The notes: generated by a model not told the origin, from the letters alone. A stretch of DNA of 64,000 bases from Planctomycetaceae bacterium (GCA_041398785.1 JAWKUA010000005.1:302731-366730); one strand, 5' to 3'; counted from the stretch's first letter, positions 37,501 through 47,379 are shown. Numbers and translations are program-made.

Positions 37501-38389
37501 GCAGCGGAATGAAGCGAAACGTCTCGTCCTGTCGACCCGACTGTGAATCTTCGAACGACTGAATCAGAACGGAAACCTGTTCGACGACTCGGGCGTCGCC
37601 GGTCACGGTGCACGTCCGCGAATCGTTTTGAAATTCCAGGCTGACGTTCGAACCGTCGGCAGTCGACCACAGAAGTTCGCCGTTGCGGCCTTCCGAAATG
37701 TTGTCCGCCAGCAGTCGCCGAAGCGCCTGACGGCACTGAGTCGGCGTGATGTTGCGCAGGCGAAACTGCGCCGATCGCGTGCCGGGAACCAGCGTGCTCT
37801 GCAGACTCGGAGGAAACAGCGTATTCGCGCCGGAGCTGCTTGTGGCGGGTACAGTGTTCACGAACGGCGCAACATCCGGCCTCGCGAACGGGCGAAACGG
37901 CTGCGGTTCGCGCGACGACAGCATCTGGTCCAGCAGAACGTGGTCCGCCGCGGCGGCGGCCACGATCAACTGGCTGCGGTCACGATCGACAGCGATCCTG
38001 ACGCGCGTTCCCAACTGAGTCTGCAGCCTGCGCACCTGCTGATCAAGTTCCGACGGCGGAACGAAGTATGTCTTCACTTCCCTTGCCGTATTCATCGTTA
38101 CGTCCGCTGCCGGAGGACGGTCGACCTGTCGCACAAGCTGATCGGCAAGCTGCTGCACGGATGCCGGCCCTGTCACAACCAACTGCCGCTGCTGGTCGTC
38201 GGCAAAGATTCGGGCACCGCCGGAGTTCTCGCCGAGCAGCTCCGTCAGCATCCGCCGCACGTCTGACGGCTGCGTGTGCTGCAGGTTCCAGGAACGCAGT
38301 CCGTCCGCCGTCGTCTGCCCGCACACGGGAACGGCGCTCGCCAGCGCGCTAAGCAGAAACCAGAAGGTGAATGTACGAAGTCGTGTCAT
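34581..38389 (-). CDS. Secretin (type II/IV secretion-like outer-membrane channel), interrupted by a frameshift
   Basis: Two adjacent frames together encode one secretin of about 1270 residues. The first starts at ATG 38389 with a signal peptide (RTFTFWFLLSALASAVPVCGQ) and carries several N-domain repeats (LDQQVRRLQTQLGTRVRIAVD, MQVFPLKYASAATISRTIEQFL). It reaches AKLIRLKNA at about 36672, after which it is out of frame. The second frame continues the same domain (ADDVSQTITQAITAARGG) from 36671, adds more N-domains and ends with the secretin core: VPRIVSSQLTQLG, GLLLGVTPRIS, GGLISNSNKSLSRRVPWLGDLPLLGNLFRY and LLIILTPHVIR. One base (a T in GCTTTG) seems lost near 36670. Secretins form multimeric pores for protein or pilus export. 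The gene overlaps the lipoprotein by 4 bases. Whether it is broken, misread or frameshifted during translation is open. Confidence 0.85.
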
Positions 38390-38855
38390 TCGAGAATCAG
38401 CGCGTTCCGGAAGCCGGGCTGACACCACAGCGGGATGAAAGAGCGCTGAAATTAGAACCTGCGCCGCTGCAACGCAACGTGCGAACGGGTCTCGCGGTGA
38501 CGGGATGCCGACAGAGCCGCGGGCCTTCAAATTCGTTCGGCATTTCCTGCCGGGTACCGTCGGAAACAGTCAGTTCCGCCACCCTGCGGCGACAGCGTAC
38601 GCGCACGAATTGCGCGAAGTTCGCTGTCGCTCCAAATGTCATTTTCGCAGCCACCGGGGAATGTTCAGGAACTCTGTGTCGAGAATCGCGCGGCAATTCG
38701 GCGCTGGATTGATCAGCGCCCCGCGACAGACGGGCCAACGCTGGCTGGCGAAATTCCCGGCACCATCGGGGATCACTCGACAACTGCCGCAGCTTACCGT
38801 CGAATGCGTGGCAGCGAGTTTCAGGTTCCCTGCAAGAATTCCCTCCACCGTAGGC
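38390..38855. other. Divergent intergenic region
   Basis: About 465 bases between the secretin and DUF1801 genes, transcribed apart. The DUF1801 frame is open upstream through most of it but shows no homology there. Both promoters are expected here. Confidence 0.5.
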
Positions 38856-39260
38856 ATGTCTATGGAAACAGCGGCCAATCCACCTGGCGGCATTGACGAT
38901 TACATCGCCGGCTTTCCGCTGGACGTTCAGGACATTCTGCAGCGAATTCGAGCCCTCATCGCCAAAGAAGCTCCCGATGCCCAGGAGGCCATGAAGTACA
39001 GGATTCCAACGTTCGTCCTGAACGGAAACCTTGTCCACTTCGCGGCGTTCGCGAAGCACATCGGCTTCTATCCCACGCCGTCCGGCATCGAGCATTTCCG
39101 CGAAGAACTTTCCGGCTATCCGAGTTCGAAGGGCGCCATTCAGTTTCCGCTCGACGGAAAAATCCCCTTCACGCTGATCCGAAAGATCGTGAAGTTCCGG
39201 TCAGCGAAGCGCGGAGAAGTCTTCGAAGAAGAAGAAATGAACGCGTCTCACAAGCGCTGA
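38856..39260 (+). CDS. DUF1801 domain-containing protein (YdhG-like)
   Basis: The 134-residue protein shows the family pattern: IDDYIAGFPLDVQDILQRIRALIAKEAPDAQEAMKYRIPTFV, then LVHFAAFAKHIGFYPTPSGIEHF, and SSKGAIQFPLDGKIPFTLIRKIVKFR. DUF1801 proteins are small cytoplasmic alpha/beta proteins of unknown function; one Bacillus member was linked to intracellular iron handling. Two ATG codons (38856 and 38862) are possible. A copy of the 84-base dispersed repeat begins 99 bases after the stop. Confidence 0.92.
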   Translation: MSMETAANPPGGIDDYIAGFPLDVQDILQRIRALIAKEAPDAQEAMKYRIPTFVLNGNLVHFAAFAKHIGFYPTPSGIEHFREELSGYPSSKGAIQFPLDGKIPFTLIRKIVKFRSAKRGEVFEEEEMNASHKR

Positions 39261-39358
39261 ACCGGCATGTCGCGACGCGGCCGATCGATGTGCGGTGCCA
39301 TTCAGAGCGATCAAATCTGCCGGGAGATGTGCTGCGCGGAAAACGGCAGCTCTGGATT

Positions 39359-39442
39359 ATACCCCAAGCGGGGCAGATTGAGGTATTCTGGCTCGCGGCA
39401 TGAAGAAGTGCGAAAAGTATCAGCGCTCGCCGCGGCCAGTAT
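39359..39442. repeat. 84-base dispersed repeat, copy 2
   Basis: It aligns without gaps to 14164-14247 (78 of 84 identical by eye). The opening hairpin is CCCC-AAGC-GGGG. The 14-codon frame is kept (ATG at 39400, TAA at 39442-39444, peptide MKKCEKYQRSPRPV). It ends only a few bases from the stop of the convergent gene at 39450. Confidence 0.85.
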
Positions 39443-39449
39443 AACTCCG

Positions 39450-40454
39450 TCAGCTTCGCAGTTCGCGCAGCATCTTGCGGAGATCTTCCAGAATCTGGTC
39501 GTCGTCGGCCAGCTTTGGAAACTGCGTGTTGGGCAGTTCGGCCTGGAACCACAAATCATCGCTGCCACCGGGATTCTTCAAGCGTTCGGCAAGCAGTGAA
39601 GCGATCGTGTTGCGCTGTTCTTCCGGCCGGTCAAAAAGCACGGAATCGACAAGCCGCCGGATGCGGCGCACAACGTCCGCTCCGGATGTCGCTTTCGAGC
39701 CCTCCGCGACAACGTTGTCGCGAGCTGCCGCGTCTGCTCGAACGGTATCGCCGAGCAGGATGGTCATCACGCCCGACCACTGTTCGCCGGCGGCGGCGAT
39801 GGCGTCGGTGCCGTCGCGATGCAGTTTCCGCAGCAGATTGATCTGATTCTGAAGTCGTTCCAGCCGTTCCGAAGACTGACCAGCCAGTGAGTCGCCGTGA
39901 AGTTCACCAACCACGTAGACCGCATTCTCATCGGGCCCGAGATTGCGAACCCACTGCGGATGCGCAGCGCGGTAGTTCATCAGCGCCGTCACTGTTTCCT
40001 GGCGTCCCGGAACCGACACAGCGTTGTTCGTGCGCGCTCGAATGCGCCGTCCTGCAAGCACGTCATTCATGTGAATCTGAAACGGACGCAACTGCGACAG
40101 TTCTCGAACCAGCATCACGACGTCGCCCGGTTCGGGAGAAAAGTCGCGAGCTTTCCGCGACACACTGTACGACCCGAACGCTTCTTCGATTACCAGTGTT
40201 CCCACCGGCTGGAAGTAGCCGTCCACCGGGCGAAAAACGGCGACGACATCACGCTCGGACATCGTGTGGACGCTTCCCAGATCAAAGACGGGAGAACCAT
40301 GGTCGACGCGATTGATCGTGCCGACAAAGTAGACGATTCCCGTTCCTTCTCCGTCGCCGACTTCGGACGGTTCCGCCTGCGCAGAAGCGATGCCCGGCGA
40401 ACAGGCAAATACCATTGCGGCACACATCAGAATTCCGGGACACAGTTGGCGCAT
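39450..40454 (-). CDS. Exported protein of unknown function
   Basis: The 334-residue protein has a signal peptide (residues 1-27, CPGILMCAAMVFACSPGIASAQA) from the ATG at 40454; an earlier ATG gives nine more residues. After a short acidic linker come beta-rich segments: GTGIVYFVGTINRVDHGSPVFDLGSVHTMSERDVVAVFRP, YFQPVGTLVIEEAFGSYSVSR and PEPGDVVMLVRELSQL. These resemble a pair of small barrels as seen in planctomycete FlgT- or MreC-like proteins, but no family is certain. The rest is helical, with long polar helices. No neighbours give context; the gene is convergent with DUF1801. Confidence 0.75.
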   Translation of the reverse strand: MRQLCPGILMCAAMVFACSPGIASAQAEPSEVGDGEGTGIVYFVGTINRVDHGSPVFDLGSVHTMSERDVVAVFRPVDGYFQPVGTLVIEEAFGSYSVSRKARDFSPEPGDVVMLVRELSQLRPFQIHMNDVLAGRRIRARTNNAVSVPGRQETVTALMNYRAAHPQWVRNLGPDENAVYVVGELHGDSLAGQSSERLERLQNQINLLRKLHRDGTDAIAAAGEQWSGVMTILLGDTVRADAAARDNVVAEGSKATSGADVVRRIRRLVDSVLFDRPEEQRNTIASLLAERLKNPGGSDDLWFQAELPNTQFPKLADDDQILEDLRKMLRELRS

Positions 40455-41071
40455 GAGTTCTGTCCTCGGTCGGCCCATCAACAGGCGGATGCCGACAAAA
40501 CGGAAGGTCGTGGAATCGAACGCGGTGGTCGGGAGCGCGGCGATGTCCGCAGGAAGTTCACCGATCGCGCCGCTTTCGGAAGATCGTACGCGAGTCGCTT
40601 ACCGGATTCACACACATTTCCCGCCGCCCTGGCCGCCCGATCCGCGATTGTCACTGCCGACAGCCGCCGATCGCGATAAACCGAAGATGCCTCGTCAATG
40701 CCGCAGTTTCACTTGCCGGCCATGGCGCCGTACGCCGGTATTGTGCGGACCGCAGAACGAACACATTCCGGTCGGATCATCCGGAACAACCCGAACGTTC
40801 GGAAGAATTCTACTCAGCGATCACGCGTCGCGCGCGGCAGGCGGAAGCAGGTCTATCGCCGCAGAGACCGTTCACCGTTGCCATCACTTTCCGCCTGCGA
40901 TGACGACTGGACGGTGCCTGACCGGCAATGCGTCCGCTTTTCGTGCCTTGCGGCTGCGGGGAAAACGAGCGAATATCAATCCACGCGCCGGGAAGTCTTC
41001 GATCGACTCCTGCCACACGCTCCAATGATCGGACACCGCACGTCCCCGACAGTCTTCGGGAGCTAACCGGA
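40455..41071. other. Divergent intergenic region
   Basis: About 620 bases upstream of two divergent genes. Several GC-driven frames run through it, none with a recognisable motif or good start. I see no clear hairpin or repeat. Confidence 0.45.
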
Positions 41072-41596
41072 ATGACGGAGTGCATTCGCAACACGTCCCT
41101 GAAGCCGCCGGACTCGTGCGCTGCGACACGACCGCGCGCGATGGGTCCTGCTTCAGAGTGCCCGGAACCGCTGCGACGTCGATTGGCATACCACCGGCTG
41201 ATGTGCTTCTCAGCGATTGTTGTTCTGGCTTTGGCGCTGGTGCTTCAGGTGCGGCCGGACCAGCGGGTCGCGCTTGTGTTTCTGCCGAACGTCCCGTTGC
41301 CGGAGATCTGCTTCAGCCGGAGCATGATCGGAGTCGTCTGCCCCGCATGCGGACTGACCCGCAGTTTCATCCGGCTCGCCCACGGACAATTCACTGCGTC
41401 GCTTCGCGAGAACCGAATTGGCTGGCTTCCGGCAGCAGCGGTTCTGTTCCAGATTCCGTATCGCCTGTACATGCTGCGACAACTGATACGTCGCGGTCAT
41501 CCGGAACTCAGCCGGCACCTGTCGGCGACGGTTGTCTGGAGCCTGCTGGTCGCAGCGGTGATCGTCAACTGGGTGTTGACGCTGGCGGGGCTGTGA
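41072..41596 (+). CDS. DUF2752 domain-containing membrane protein
   Basis: The 174-residue protein has a polar N-terminal 40 residues and three hydrophobic segments: about 45-62 (CFSAIVVLALALVLQVR), 120-135 (GWLPAAAVLFQIPYRLY) and 152-172 (VVWSLLVAAVIVNWVLTLAGL). Between the first two is the DUF2752 motif CPACGLTRSFIRLAHGQFTASLREN, with two cysteines that could bind metal or form a disulfide. The family is common in planctomycetes and actinobacteria and has no known function. A later start at the ATG 41142 would shorten the N-terminus. It is apparently a single gene. Confidence 0.9.
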   Translation: MTECIRNTSLKPPDSCAATRPRAMGPASECPEPLRRRLAYHRLMCFSAIVVLALALVLQVRPDQRVALVFLPNVPLPEICFSRSMIGVVCPACGLTRSFIRLAHGQFTASLRENRIGWLPAAAVLFQIPYRLYMLRQLIRRGHPELSRHLSATVVWSLLVAAVIVNWVLTLAGL

Positions 41597-41893
41597 ACCT
41601 GCGCTTCATGCGGACGAACGGACCAACCGGCATGGCTGATTCAACGGTTGCCACAAGTCGTCGCTGCTAAGACAGGACTGATCCGCGGGCGAAGTGTGCC
41701 ACCGCGGCGCATTCGGGTGAACCCGTGCCGGATGGTTCCCGATATGAAGCTTTACAACGCCATCGCGGCGTTCGTTCAGTTCACGCGGCATTGCGATCCG
41801 CCATGGAAGGAGAATCAATCCCGCCGGCTGCGACCTGCCACAATCAGTGCGGCACAAAAAACACCGATTCCTTCAGGCCCGGTAACAACACCC

Positions 41894-42373
41894 ATGTCGA
41901 TTGAAGAACTGCTTCAACAGATGGAGGAGTATCGATTACGCAGGGAACAGCGAGACCACAGGCCGGACTGGCTGAAAGACTTCATCCGACAGGCCGCGGA
42001 ACTTTTCGAACCGCTGACAAATGTGGGTCGCGTTGGTTACGAATGTCACGGTGACGAACACGGCTGGACGGTCTGCATGTACCTTGGCACGACCGAAATC
42101 ATCGGCGGACCCCGCGACGGACAAGTTGATCACGCCTGTTTTCAAGTCGATCTGACCAGACTCAGCCGGCTGATGGAATCGACCACACGGTTCGAATGGT
42201 ATTCCGTGACGGACCCGCTGGCGGAAGTAGCCCATCAGGAAATCCGATCGCTGATTTCGATACACGGGACCATTCCCGGTGGCCATGACGTGAAGCTGGA
42301 ACTGCTGGCCAGACCTCCCAGACACATCGGCCCCGGCCTTCAACTGGAAGGTGCCGGCGGTTTCCGCGAGTAA
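41894..42373 (+). CDS. Hypothetical protein
   Basis: A 159-residue soluble protein from ATG 41894; the open frame upstream does not look coding. It begins with an amphipathic helix (SIEELLQQMEEYRLRREQRDHRPDWLKDFIRQAAELF) followed by alternating strands (GRVGYECHGDEHGWTVCMYLGTTEII, ACFQVDLTRLSRLM, FEWYSV, VKLELLARPP). I do not recognise the family. Composition and codon use are those of a real gene, and a strong terminator follows 29 bases after the stop. Confidence 0.75.
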   Translation: MSIEELLQQMEEYRLRREQRDHRPDWLKDFIRQAAELFEPLTNVGRVGYECHGDEHGWTVCMYLGTTEIIGGPRDGQVDHACFQVDLTRLSRLMESTTRFEWYSVTDPLAEVAHQEIRSLISIHGTIPGGHDVKLELLARPPRHIGPGLQLEGAGGFRE

Positions 42374-42401
42374 TAGCAAACAACGCAGATCGGGTCGGGT
42401 T

Positions 42402-42449
42402 GCGGCACTTCGGCGACGTGGTTCCTTCGTCGACGAAGTGCCGCTCCTT
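42402..42449 (+). terminator. Rho-independent terminator
   Basis: GCGGCACTTC (42402-42411) pairs exactly with GAAGTGCCGC (42435-42444), with a further CGACG/CGTCG stem inside, and TCCTTTTT follows. It lies between convergent genes and ends the hypothetical gene on the plus strand. Confidence 0.85.
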
Positions 42450-42588
42450 TTTGCGCGAGTCAGCTATGCGGGCCGTTCCGTCGGTACTGACTCCAATTCT
42501 GCGCCGTCGCGCGAGAGATCCGCACGAGTCGGTCCGACGACTTCCCTTCTGCCTTGCCGAAACGACCGCATTGATGGCGATGACGGCC

Positions 42589-43689
42589 TCAGTTTGCTGA
42601 CAGCGCTTCGCGAAGAACGGGCTCGAAGGCGTTGGCCTGTCGCCAGAAACCGAGATCGTTCGGGTGCGAACCATCGGTCGTGTCTTCGCGATCGGCCAGC
42701 AACAGCTTTTCCCCTTCCAAATAGAAAAGCTTTTGCACACCGCGGTCCTGCAGTCGCTGGTATTCCGCCCGGAACGCGGCTCGGCTGGTGTCGTTGCGTT
42801 CCTGAGTTGCCGGCCGAATCCAGGCGTTCGCGTAGGTCCGGTCTTCCACAAGCACAATCGGGACGTCCGGATGAGCGCTGCGCAGCTGATCGACCATGGG
42901 CTGAGTGCGAGCCGTCACTTCGTCGGCGGTCATGTTCGGCAGGCAGTCCAGCACGTAAACCGCGGGATTGAGTTCGATCAAAAACTGACCGACTTCCGGT
43001 TCCAGCCGACCATTGCCGCTGAATCCCAGGTTGATCACCGGCCGGTTCAAACGTCGTCCCAGAATCGCCGGATGAGGCATTCCCGGCCGCGACGCGCAGG
43101 CTCCGTGCGTGATCGACGTTCCATAGAAGACGATCGGCTTTTCGTCACGCGGCGGAATGGGTTCGAATGCAGAACCGCCCGCCACGCCGATGCTGAGCCG
43201 TTCCGTTCCGTTGTACAGCGGCAGATAGATGGAATAGTCGCGCAGGCCGGGTCGCAGTCCGCTGATGATCGAGTTCTTTGTTTCCCGACCGGCGGGTTGC
43301 ACGACAGCCACCCATTTCCACTCGCCGTCCGTGTCCTTCGCGTACAGGTCAAGACCGCTGACTCCGGTGGCGGGCATGTGCGGCATTTCCAGCCGATCGG
43401 ACGTCACCGCGTAGTCGGCATGAATCTCCGTGGCGTCGGTGCGAAACCGAGTCATCATTCCCGCGGAATGTCGGCTCAGGTTCCACACCGCATCGCGCAC
43501 GACGGATTCGGCCCGCGCCGGAAGGCGATCGAAGTACTTCACCGTATCATCAAAGCCGCGTCCTTCGACGCCCCATTCACGCACATCGTGCCACTGAAGA
43601 CTGTCGTCCTGCGCGGCGAGTGACGGCCGGTAATGCACAGCCGCCGCCGCAGTGGCTGTCGCGGCCAGAAATGATCGTCGAGTCAGCAT
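42589..43689 (-). CDS. Tat-exported SGNH/GDSL hydrolase
   Basis: The 366-residue protein begins with a Tat signal (MLTRRSFLAATATAAAAV). An N-terminal beta domain (about 35-170, SGNH_N-like: VEGRGFDDTVKYFDRLPARAESVVRDAVWNLSRHSAG) precedes the SGNH fold. Catalytic blocks are IVFYGTSITHGACASRPGM (Ser in block I), NLGFSGNGRLE (Gly and Asn), and DGSHPNDLGF (Asp and His). Such exported esterases probably deacetylate polysaccharides. The SGNH residues are all present, so it should be active. It lies in a minus-strand series with a Gfo/Idh/MocA oxidoreductase that is also Tat-exported, 67 bases apart, suggesting a common role in carbohydrate processing. Confidence 0.92.
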   Translation of the reverse strand: MLTRRSFLAATATAAAAVHYRPSLAAQDDSLQWHDVREWGVEGRGFDDTVKYFDRLPARAESVVRDAVWNLSRHSAGMMTRFRTDATEIHADYAVTSDRLEMPHMPATGVSGLDLYAKDTDGEWKWVAVVQPAGRETKNSIISGLRPGLRDYSIYLPLYNGTERLSIGVAGGSAFEPIPPRDEKPIVFYGTSITHGACASRPGMPHPAILGRRLNRPVINLGFSGNGRLEPEVGQFLIELNPAVYVLDCLPNMTADEVTARTQPMVDQLRSAHPDVPIVLVEDRTYANAWIRPATQERNDTSRAAFRAEYQRLQDRGVQKLFYLEGEKLLLADREDTTDGSHPNDLGFWRQANAFEPVLREALSAN

Positions 43690-43756
43690 CGGTGGGTTCC
43701 TTTCAGAATCGACGCGGATTGCCGGAGAGAAAGCGCGGTCACGGTAGTCGGCTGTC

Positions 43757-45115
43757 TTATCCTTCCAGACTCCAGCCGTCGCGATATTTCCGGCGAATGA
43801 ATCGATCCGCTTCCGGCGCGTTGACGGCCTTCATGGCGGCGGCATCCCATTCCAGTTTCTTTCCGGCTCGGAACGCGACATTGCCCAGATGATTCGCCTC
43901 GGTCAGCCAGCCGGCGTATTCAAAGTTGCAGGTGGTCGGACTGCCTGTCTTGGCAGCCAGGATCCATTCGGCGTGATGTCCGATCGATGGCGGAATAAAC
44001 GGTTCCGGTGGTTTGAAGTCGACGAACTGGTCTTCCGGCAGCAGGATGTGCTTGCCGTAGTCTGCCAGCAGCAGGCCCTTATCGCCGATGAACAGCACAC
44101 CGCTGCGCCACTGCGGAATCTCGCTGGCTCGCCAGACGTCGGGCTTGTTGTCGCCCTGGTACCACGTCAGCGATACCTCCGGCTGATCTCCCTGGGCCTT
44201 GTATTCGTAGCGAACCTGCATCGACGCGGGAGCGATTTCGGGATGCGGTTCCGGACCGCTGGCTTCAATTGTGGACGGAGCCTTCAGCTTCAGCGCCCAG
44301 AACGGCAGATCAATCCAGTGACTGCCCAGATCGGACATCGTGCCGTTACCGAAATCCCACCATCGGTACCACTTCGGTCCGGGGAAATAGACGTTGTTGA
44401 AGGGGCGTTCGGGAGCCGGTCCCAGCCACAGATCCCAGTTCAATCCTTCGGGAATCGGATCAGCCGTGTCCGGCCGTTCCAGAACGGTGACGATATCGCG
44501 ATTCCGCTCAGCGTCTTCCGGTGACTGCCGGCCCCACGCACGATCCACCCAGACGTGGCATTCCGACACTTTGCCAATCGCTCCGGACTGGACCAGTTCC
44601 ACCACGCGCCGGTAGTTGTCGCCGGCGTGGATCTGAGTTCCCATCTGAGTGGCGACGCCGGCTTTCGCGGCAGTTTCCCGAACGATGCGTGCTTCGGCGA
44701 TGTTGTACGTCAGCGGTTTTTCGCAGTACACATGCTTGCCCAGCCGCAGCGCCGGCAGAGTCGCGAACGCGTGAGTATGCTCGCACGTGCTGACCACGAC
44801 AGCGTCGAATTCGTCGGCGTAGTCAAAGACCTTGCGAAGATCGGTGATGGTGCGGGCTTCCGGAAAGTCCGCCGCCGCGCGGCCGAGGTTCTGTTCATTG
44901 ACGTCGCAAAGCACGGTGATGTTTTCGGACGATACCGACTTCAGATTGCTGCCGCCACGCCCGCCGCAGCCGATGACGGCGATGTTGAGCTTCGGAAGCT
45001 TGTCGTCACCGGATGCAGGTTCATCTGCAAACGCCGATCGCCCGGCGACCGCAGCGGTCGCGGCAACGGCGGATGTCTTCAGAAAATGACGACGGCTGCG
45101 GGATGGATGAGTCAC
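43757..45115 (-). CDS. Tat-exported Gfo/Idh/MocA family oxidoreductase
   Basis: Starting at GTG 45115, the 452-residue protein has the Tat signal SRSRRHFLKTSAVAATAAVAG. The NAD(P)-binding domain opens with LNIAVIGCGGRGGSNL; VVSTCEHTHAFATLPALRLGKHVYCEKPLTYNIAEAR holds the EKP motif with the catalytic-site Lys. The C-terminal domain includes WVDRAWG, DLWLGPAPERPFN, RWWDFGNGTMSDLGSHWIDLPFWAL (the His-containing motif) and NFEYAGWLTEANHLGNVAFRAG. Planctomycetes have many such exported oxidoreductases, presumably acting on sugars or inositols with a tightly held cofactor. An open frame runs 120 bases further upstream, but the Tat motif and GAAAGG before GTG favour this start. Confidence 0.93.
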   Translation of the reverse strand: MTHPSRSRRHFLKTSAVAATAAVAGRSAFADEPASGDDKLPKLNIAVIGCGGRGGSNLKSVSSENITVLCDVNEQNLGRAAADFPEARTITDLRKVFDYADEFDAVVVSTCEHTHAFATLPALRLGKHVYCEKPLTYNIAEARIVRETAAKAGVATQMGTQIHAGDNYRRVVELVQSGAIGKVSECHVWVDRAWGRQSPEDAERNRDIVTVLERPDTADPIPEGLNWDLWLGPAPERPFNNVYFPGPKWYRWWDFGNGTMSDLGSHWIDLPFWALKLKAPSTIEASGPEPHPEIAPASMQVRYEYKAQGDQPEVSLTWYQGDNKPDVWRASEIPQWRSGVLFIGDKGLLLADYGKHILLPEDQFVDFKPPEPFIPPSIGHHAEWILAAKTGSPTTCNFEYAGWLTEANHLGNVAFRAGKKLEWDAAAMKAVNAPEADRFIRRKYRDGWSLEG

Positions 45116-45231
45116 GACGGAAGCCTTTCGTTCAATCGAGCATGCGAAACGAGACTGTCTGACAAGATACCAATCGGCGGGCTGACACGACAAGCAGCAG
45201 GCAGCCTGACGATGTCGCTGTGCAGCGCACG

Positions 45232-46905
45232 TCACTGCGGCAGCGCGTACACTCGCCAGATGCCGTTGGCGTAGAGCGGCTCGGTTGTGAACGGATGCAG
45301 TTTACGGGTCAGCAGGTGCGTGATTCCGGTCTGCGTTCTCAGCCGCTGCAGGTCAGCAACATCGAAGGCTCCGTCCTGGAAGCTTGACTGAGCCCAGTCG
45401 TGAATCGCCCACAGCCGGCGATTCCATTCCAGAATTCCGGCGGCGTCCTGCGGGCAGTCCTTATAGCAGACGTATTCCGCCCGCTCGGCGTACCACTTGA
45501 AACCGAACGATTCTCTGGGCGTGAAGACCAGCGCATCGGGTTCGGTGTTGCGGCGAATCCAATCGCAGATATCCAGCCACGCCGCGAACTGTTCGGAATC
45601 GTACCCCGCCGGTGACGCGGCTCGGCCCGTCGCGGACAGTACAAACGCCAGAAGACACACGGCAGTTGTTAGACCGGTCAGCGTGCGGTCAGCGGTTGTC
45701 GTGCTCGTTTTCGGAACGGCGCTGAATGGATGTTCGGCGGATTGTTCCACAACAACCCGCTGCACGCCGATCGCCGACACGAGTCTGCCGGCGCAGCGGG
45801 CCATGACCAGAGCGGCAGACATCGGCAGCAAACCATCGAACAGCCGAAACGGATAAAACTTCAAAAGGAAGGCTCGCATCTGCCAGTTTTCCAGCTCCGT
45901 CGCCGGCACAGTATGCCAGCCGACAGCGACACCCACCGCCGCGATGATCGCCGACGCGGTCAACAGCAGCAGCCAGCGGTGCCACGCGGAACGGCTTCCA
46001 TCGACATCCCTGCTTCGTCTCAGTAGCAGGGTCGAGCCGGCCACCACAATCGCGCTCAGGATCGCCGTGTGAATCCATGCGATTGCCGGGAATGTCGACG
46101 GATCGAGGTGATGGGCCAGACGGGAAAACACCTGGATGAAGTCAGCCGTCTGCCGATCGGACCGCGGCACCGCGTCAGTCGTCAGCATACCGACTGCGGG
46201 AACCAGCCCCGGCAATGAGGTGACCAGAGCCGCCAGTAACAGCACTCCGGTCCGCGCCGCGTGAAGCGGTCTTGACGCGATCCGCGCCGCGACAAGGATT
46301 GCCGATTCGCTCATCGTGATCGCGATGAAGAACCAGATGCCGACGACCGGGTGCAGCGCCACGGAAATCCCGAGTACCGCGCCACAAAGGGCGGCACGAC
46401 CAACAGAAGCTTGATCGTCAGAAATATTCGCATCGCGCAGGCCCGCCCACGTCGCCACGGCGATCAAGGCGAATCCGTATGCAGGAACTTTGCTTTCGAA
46501 GCCTCCGATCGTCCATTCGCCGGAGAAGTTCCCCGTCTGACTGATCGCGGCGAACAGTCCCGCGGCCGCCAGCGTCTGGCGCGGCCCCAGTCCCAGGCGG
46601 CGCGACAGCTCAGTCCAGCCGCAGGCAAGCAGTACGCAACACAGCGTTCGGCCGACAATCGCCACCATCGCAAGCGGCAGGAACTCCGGCAACCAGCCCG
46701 TGGCCGCGAAGAACACCGCGTGAGCGTTCCCGGACTGCAGAAAGAAATCGCGGGAACACCAATTCGGGTCAGCGAACGCTCGCGCTTTGCACAGGTAGTG
46801 CGGTTCGTTAACGCCGGGAACAGGAACGCTCAGCAGAGAAACGCCCAGGAAGACGGCTGTGACTGCCGCGACGATTGCCAGCCGTTGATTGGAACTGCTC
46901 ATCAA
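45232..46905 (-). CDS. DUF6798-like polytopic membrane protein
   Basis: The 557-residue protein has about ten hydrophobic segments through residues 1-430, for example AIVAAVTAVFLGVSLLSVP, MVAIVGRTLCCVLLACG, ALCGAVLGISVALHPVVGIWFFIAITM and WLLLLTASAIIAAVGVAVG. NEPHYLCKARAFADPNWCSRDFFL near the N-terminus and WTIGGFESKVPAYGFALIA recall glycosyltransferase-like (GT-C) membrane proteins. The soluble C-terminus CDWIRRNTEPDALVFTPRESFGFKWYAERAEYVCYKDCPQ is typical of the planctomycete DUF6798 group. A lipid-linked sugar transferase activity is possible but unproven. It ends 117 bases before the oxidoreductase start, on the same strand. Confidence 0.8.
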   Translation of the reverse strand: MMSSSNQRLAIVAAVTAVFLGVSLLSVPVPGVNEPHYLCKARAFADPNWCSRDFFLQSGNAHAVFFAATGWLPEFLPLAMVAIVGRTLCCVLLACGWTELSRRLGLGPRQTLAAAGLFAAISQTGNFSGEWTIGGFESKVPAYGFALIAVATWAGLRDANISDDQASVGRAALCGAVLGISVALHPVVGIWFFIAITMSESAILVAARIASRPLHAARTGVLLLAALVTSLPGLVPAVGMLTTDAVPRSDRQTADFIQVFSRLAHHLDPSTFPAIAWIHTAILSAIVVAGSTLLLRRSRDVDGSRSAWHRWLLLLTASAIIAAVGVAVGWHTVPATELENWQMRAFLLKFYPFRLFDGLLPMSAALVMARCAGRLVSAIGVQRVVVEQSAEHPFSAVPKTSTTTADRTLTGLTTAVCLLAFVLSATGRAASPAGYDSEQFAAWLDICDWIRRNTEPDALVFTPRESFGFKWYAERAEYVCYKDCPQDAAGILEWNRRLWAIHDWAQSSFQDGAFDVADLQRLRTQTGITHLLTRKLHPFTTEPLYANGIWRVYALPQ

Positions 46906-47379
46906 TGTCGAGTGATTTCACTGCCGCCGAATCTGAGATCGGTGCGACCGTTGACCGGAATTCGAGCCGCCGCCCGATCGGGAAACACGGCTCCGGCTGG
47001 TTGTTCAGACGGGACTCACCGGCTCGCTGGCTTCCCCCGCAAGTGCCGGTGTTCAACGTGCCATCCGGATCGAAGGCCAAGACCGCGCCACGAACGTTCA
47101 CACGGTGAGACAATGCCGCGGCTCGACTTTCGAAGTTATCGCCACGCGTGTCGTTTGCGATCGCGTGACTCCCGCGAAGCGCCATTCGTTGTCAACGATG
47201 GCAAGTTCTGAATCGCCGGCAGCGTGGAATCTTCTGACGTGAAATCTTCTGACATTGTGACGAGACCGCAACGGCACGCATCGCGGGGTTCGCACACGCG
47301 TTCAACGGTTCGAGCCCTCGCCTTTCGGAGTGACCTCGGACGCAATTGCATTCGCCGTACTGCCGCTCGCTAAGCCGGC
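46906..47379. other. Intergenic region
   Basis: About 470 bases upstream of the DUF6798-like gene. No gene recognised; frames present are short and GC-driven. It should hold the promoter for the minus-strand series. Confidence 0.45.
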
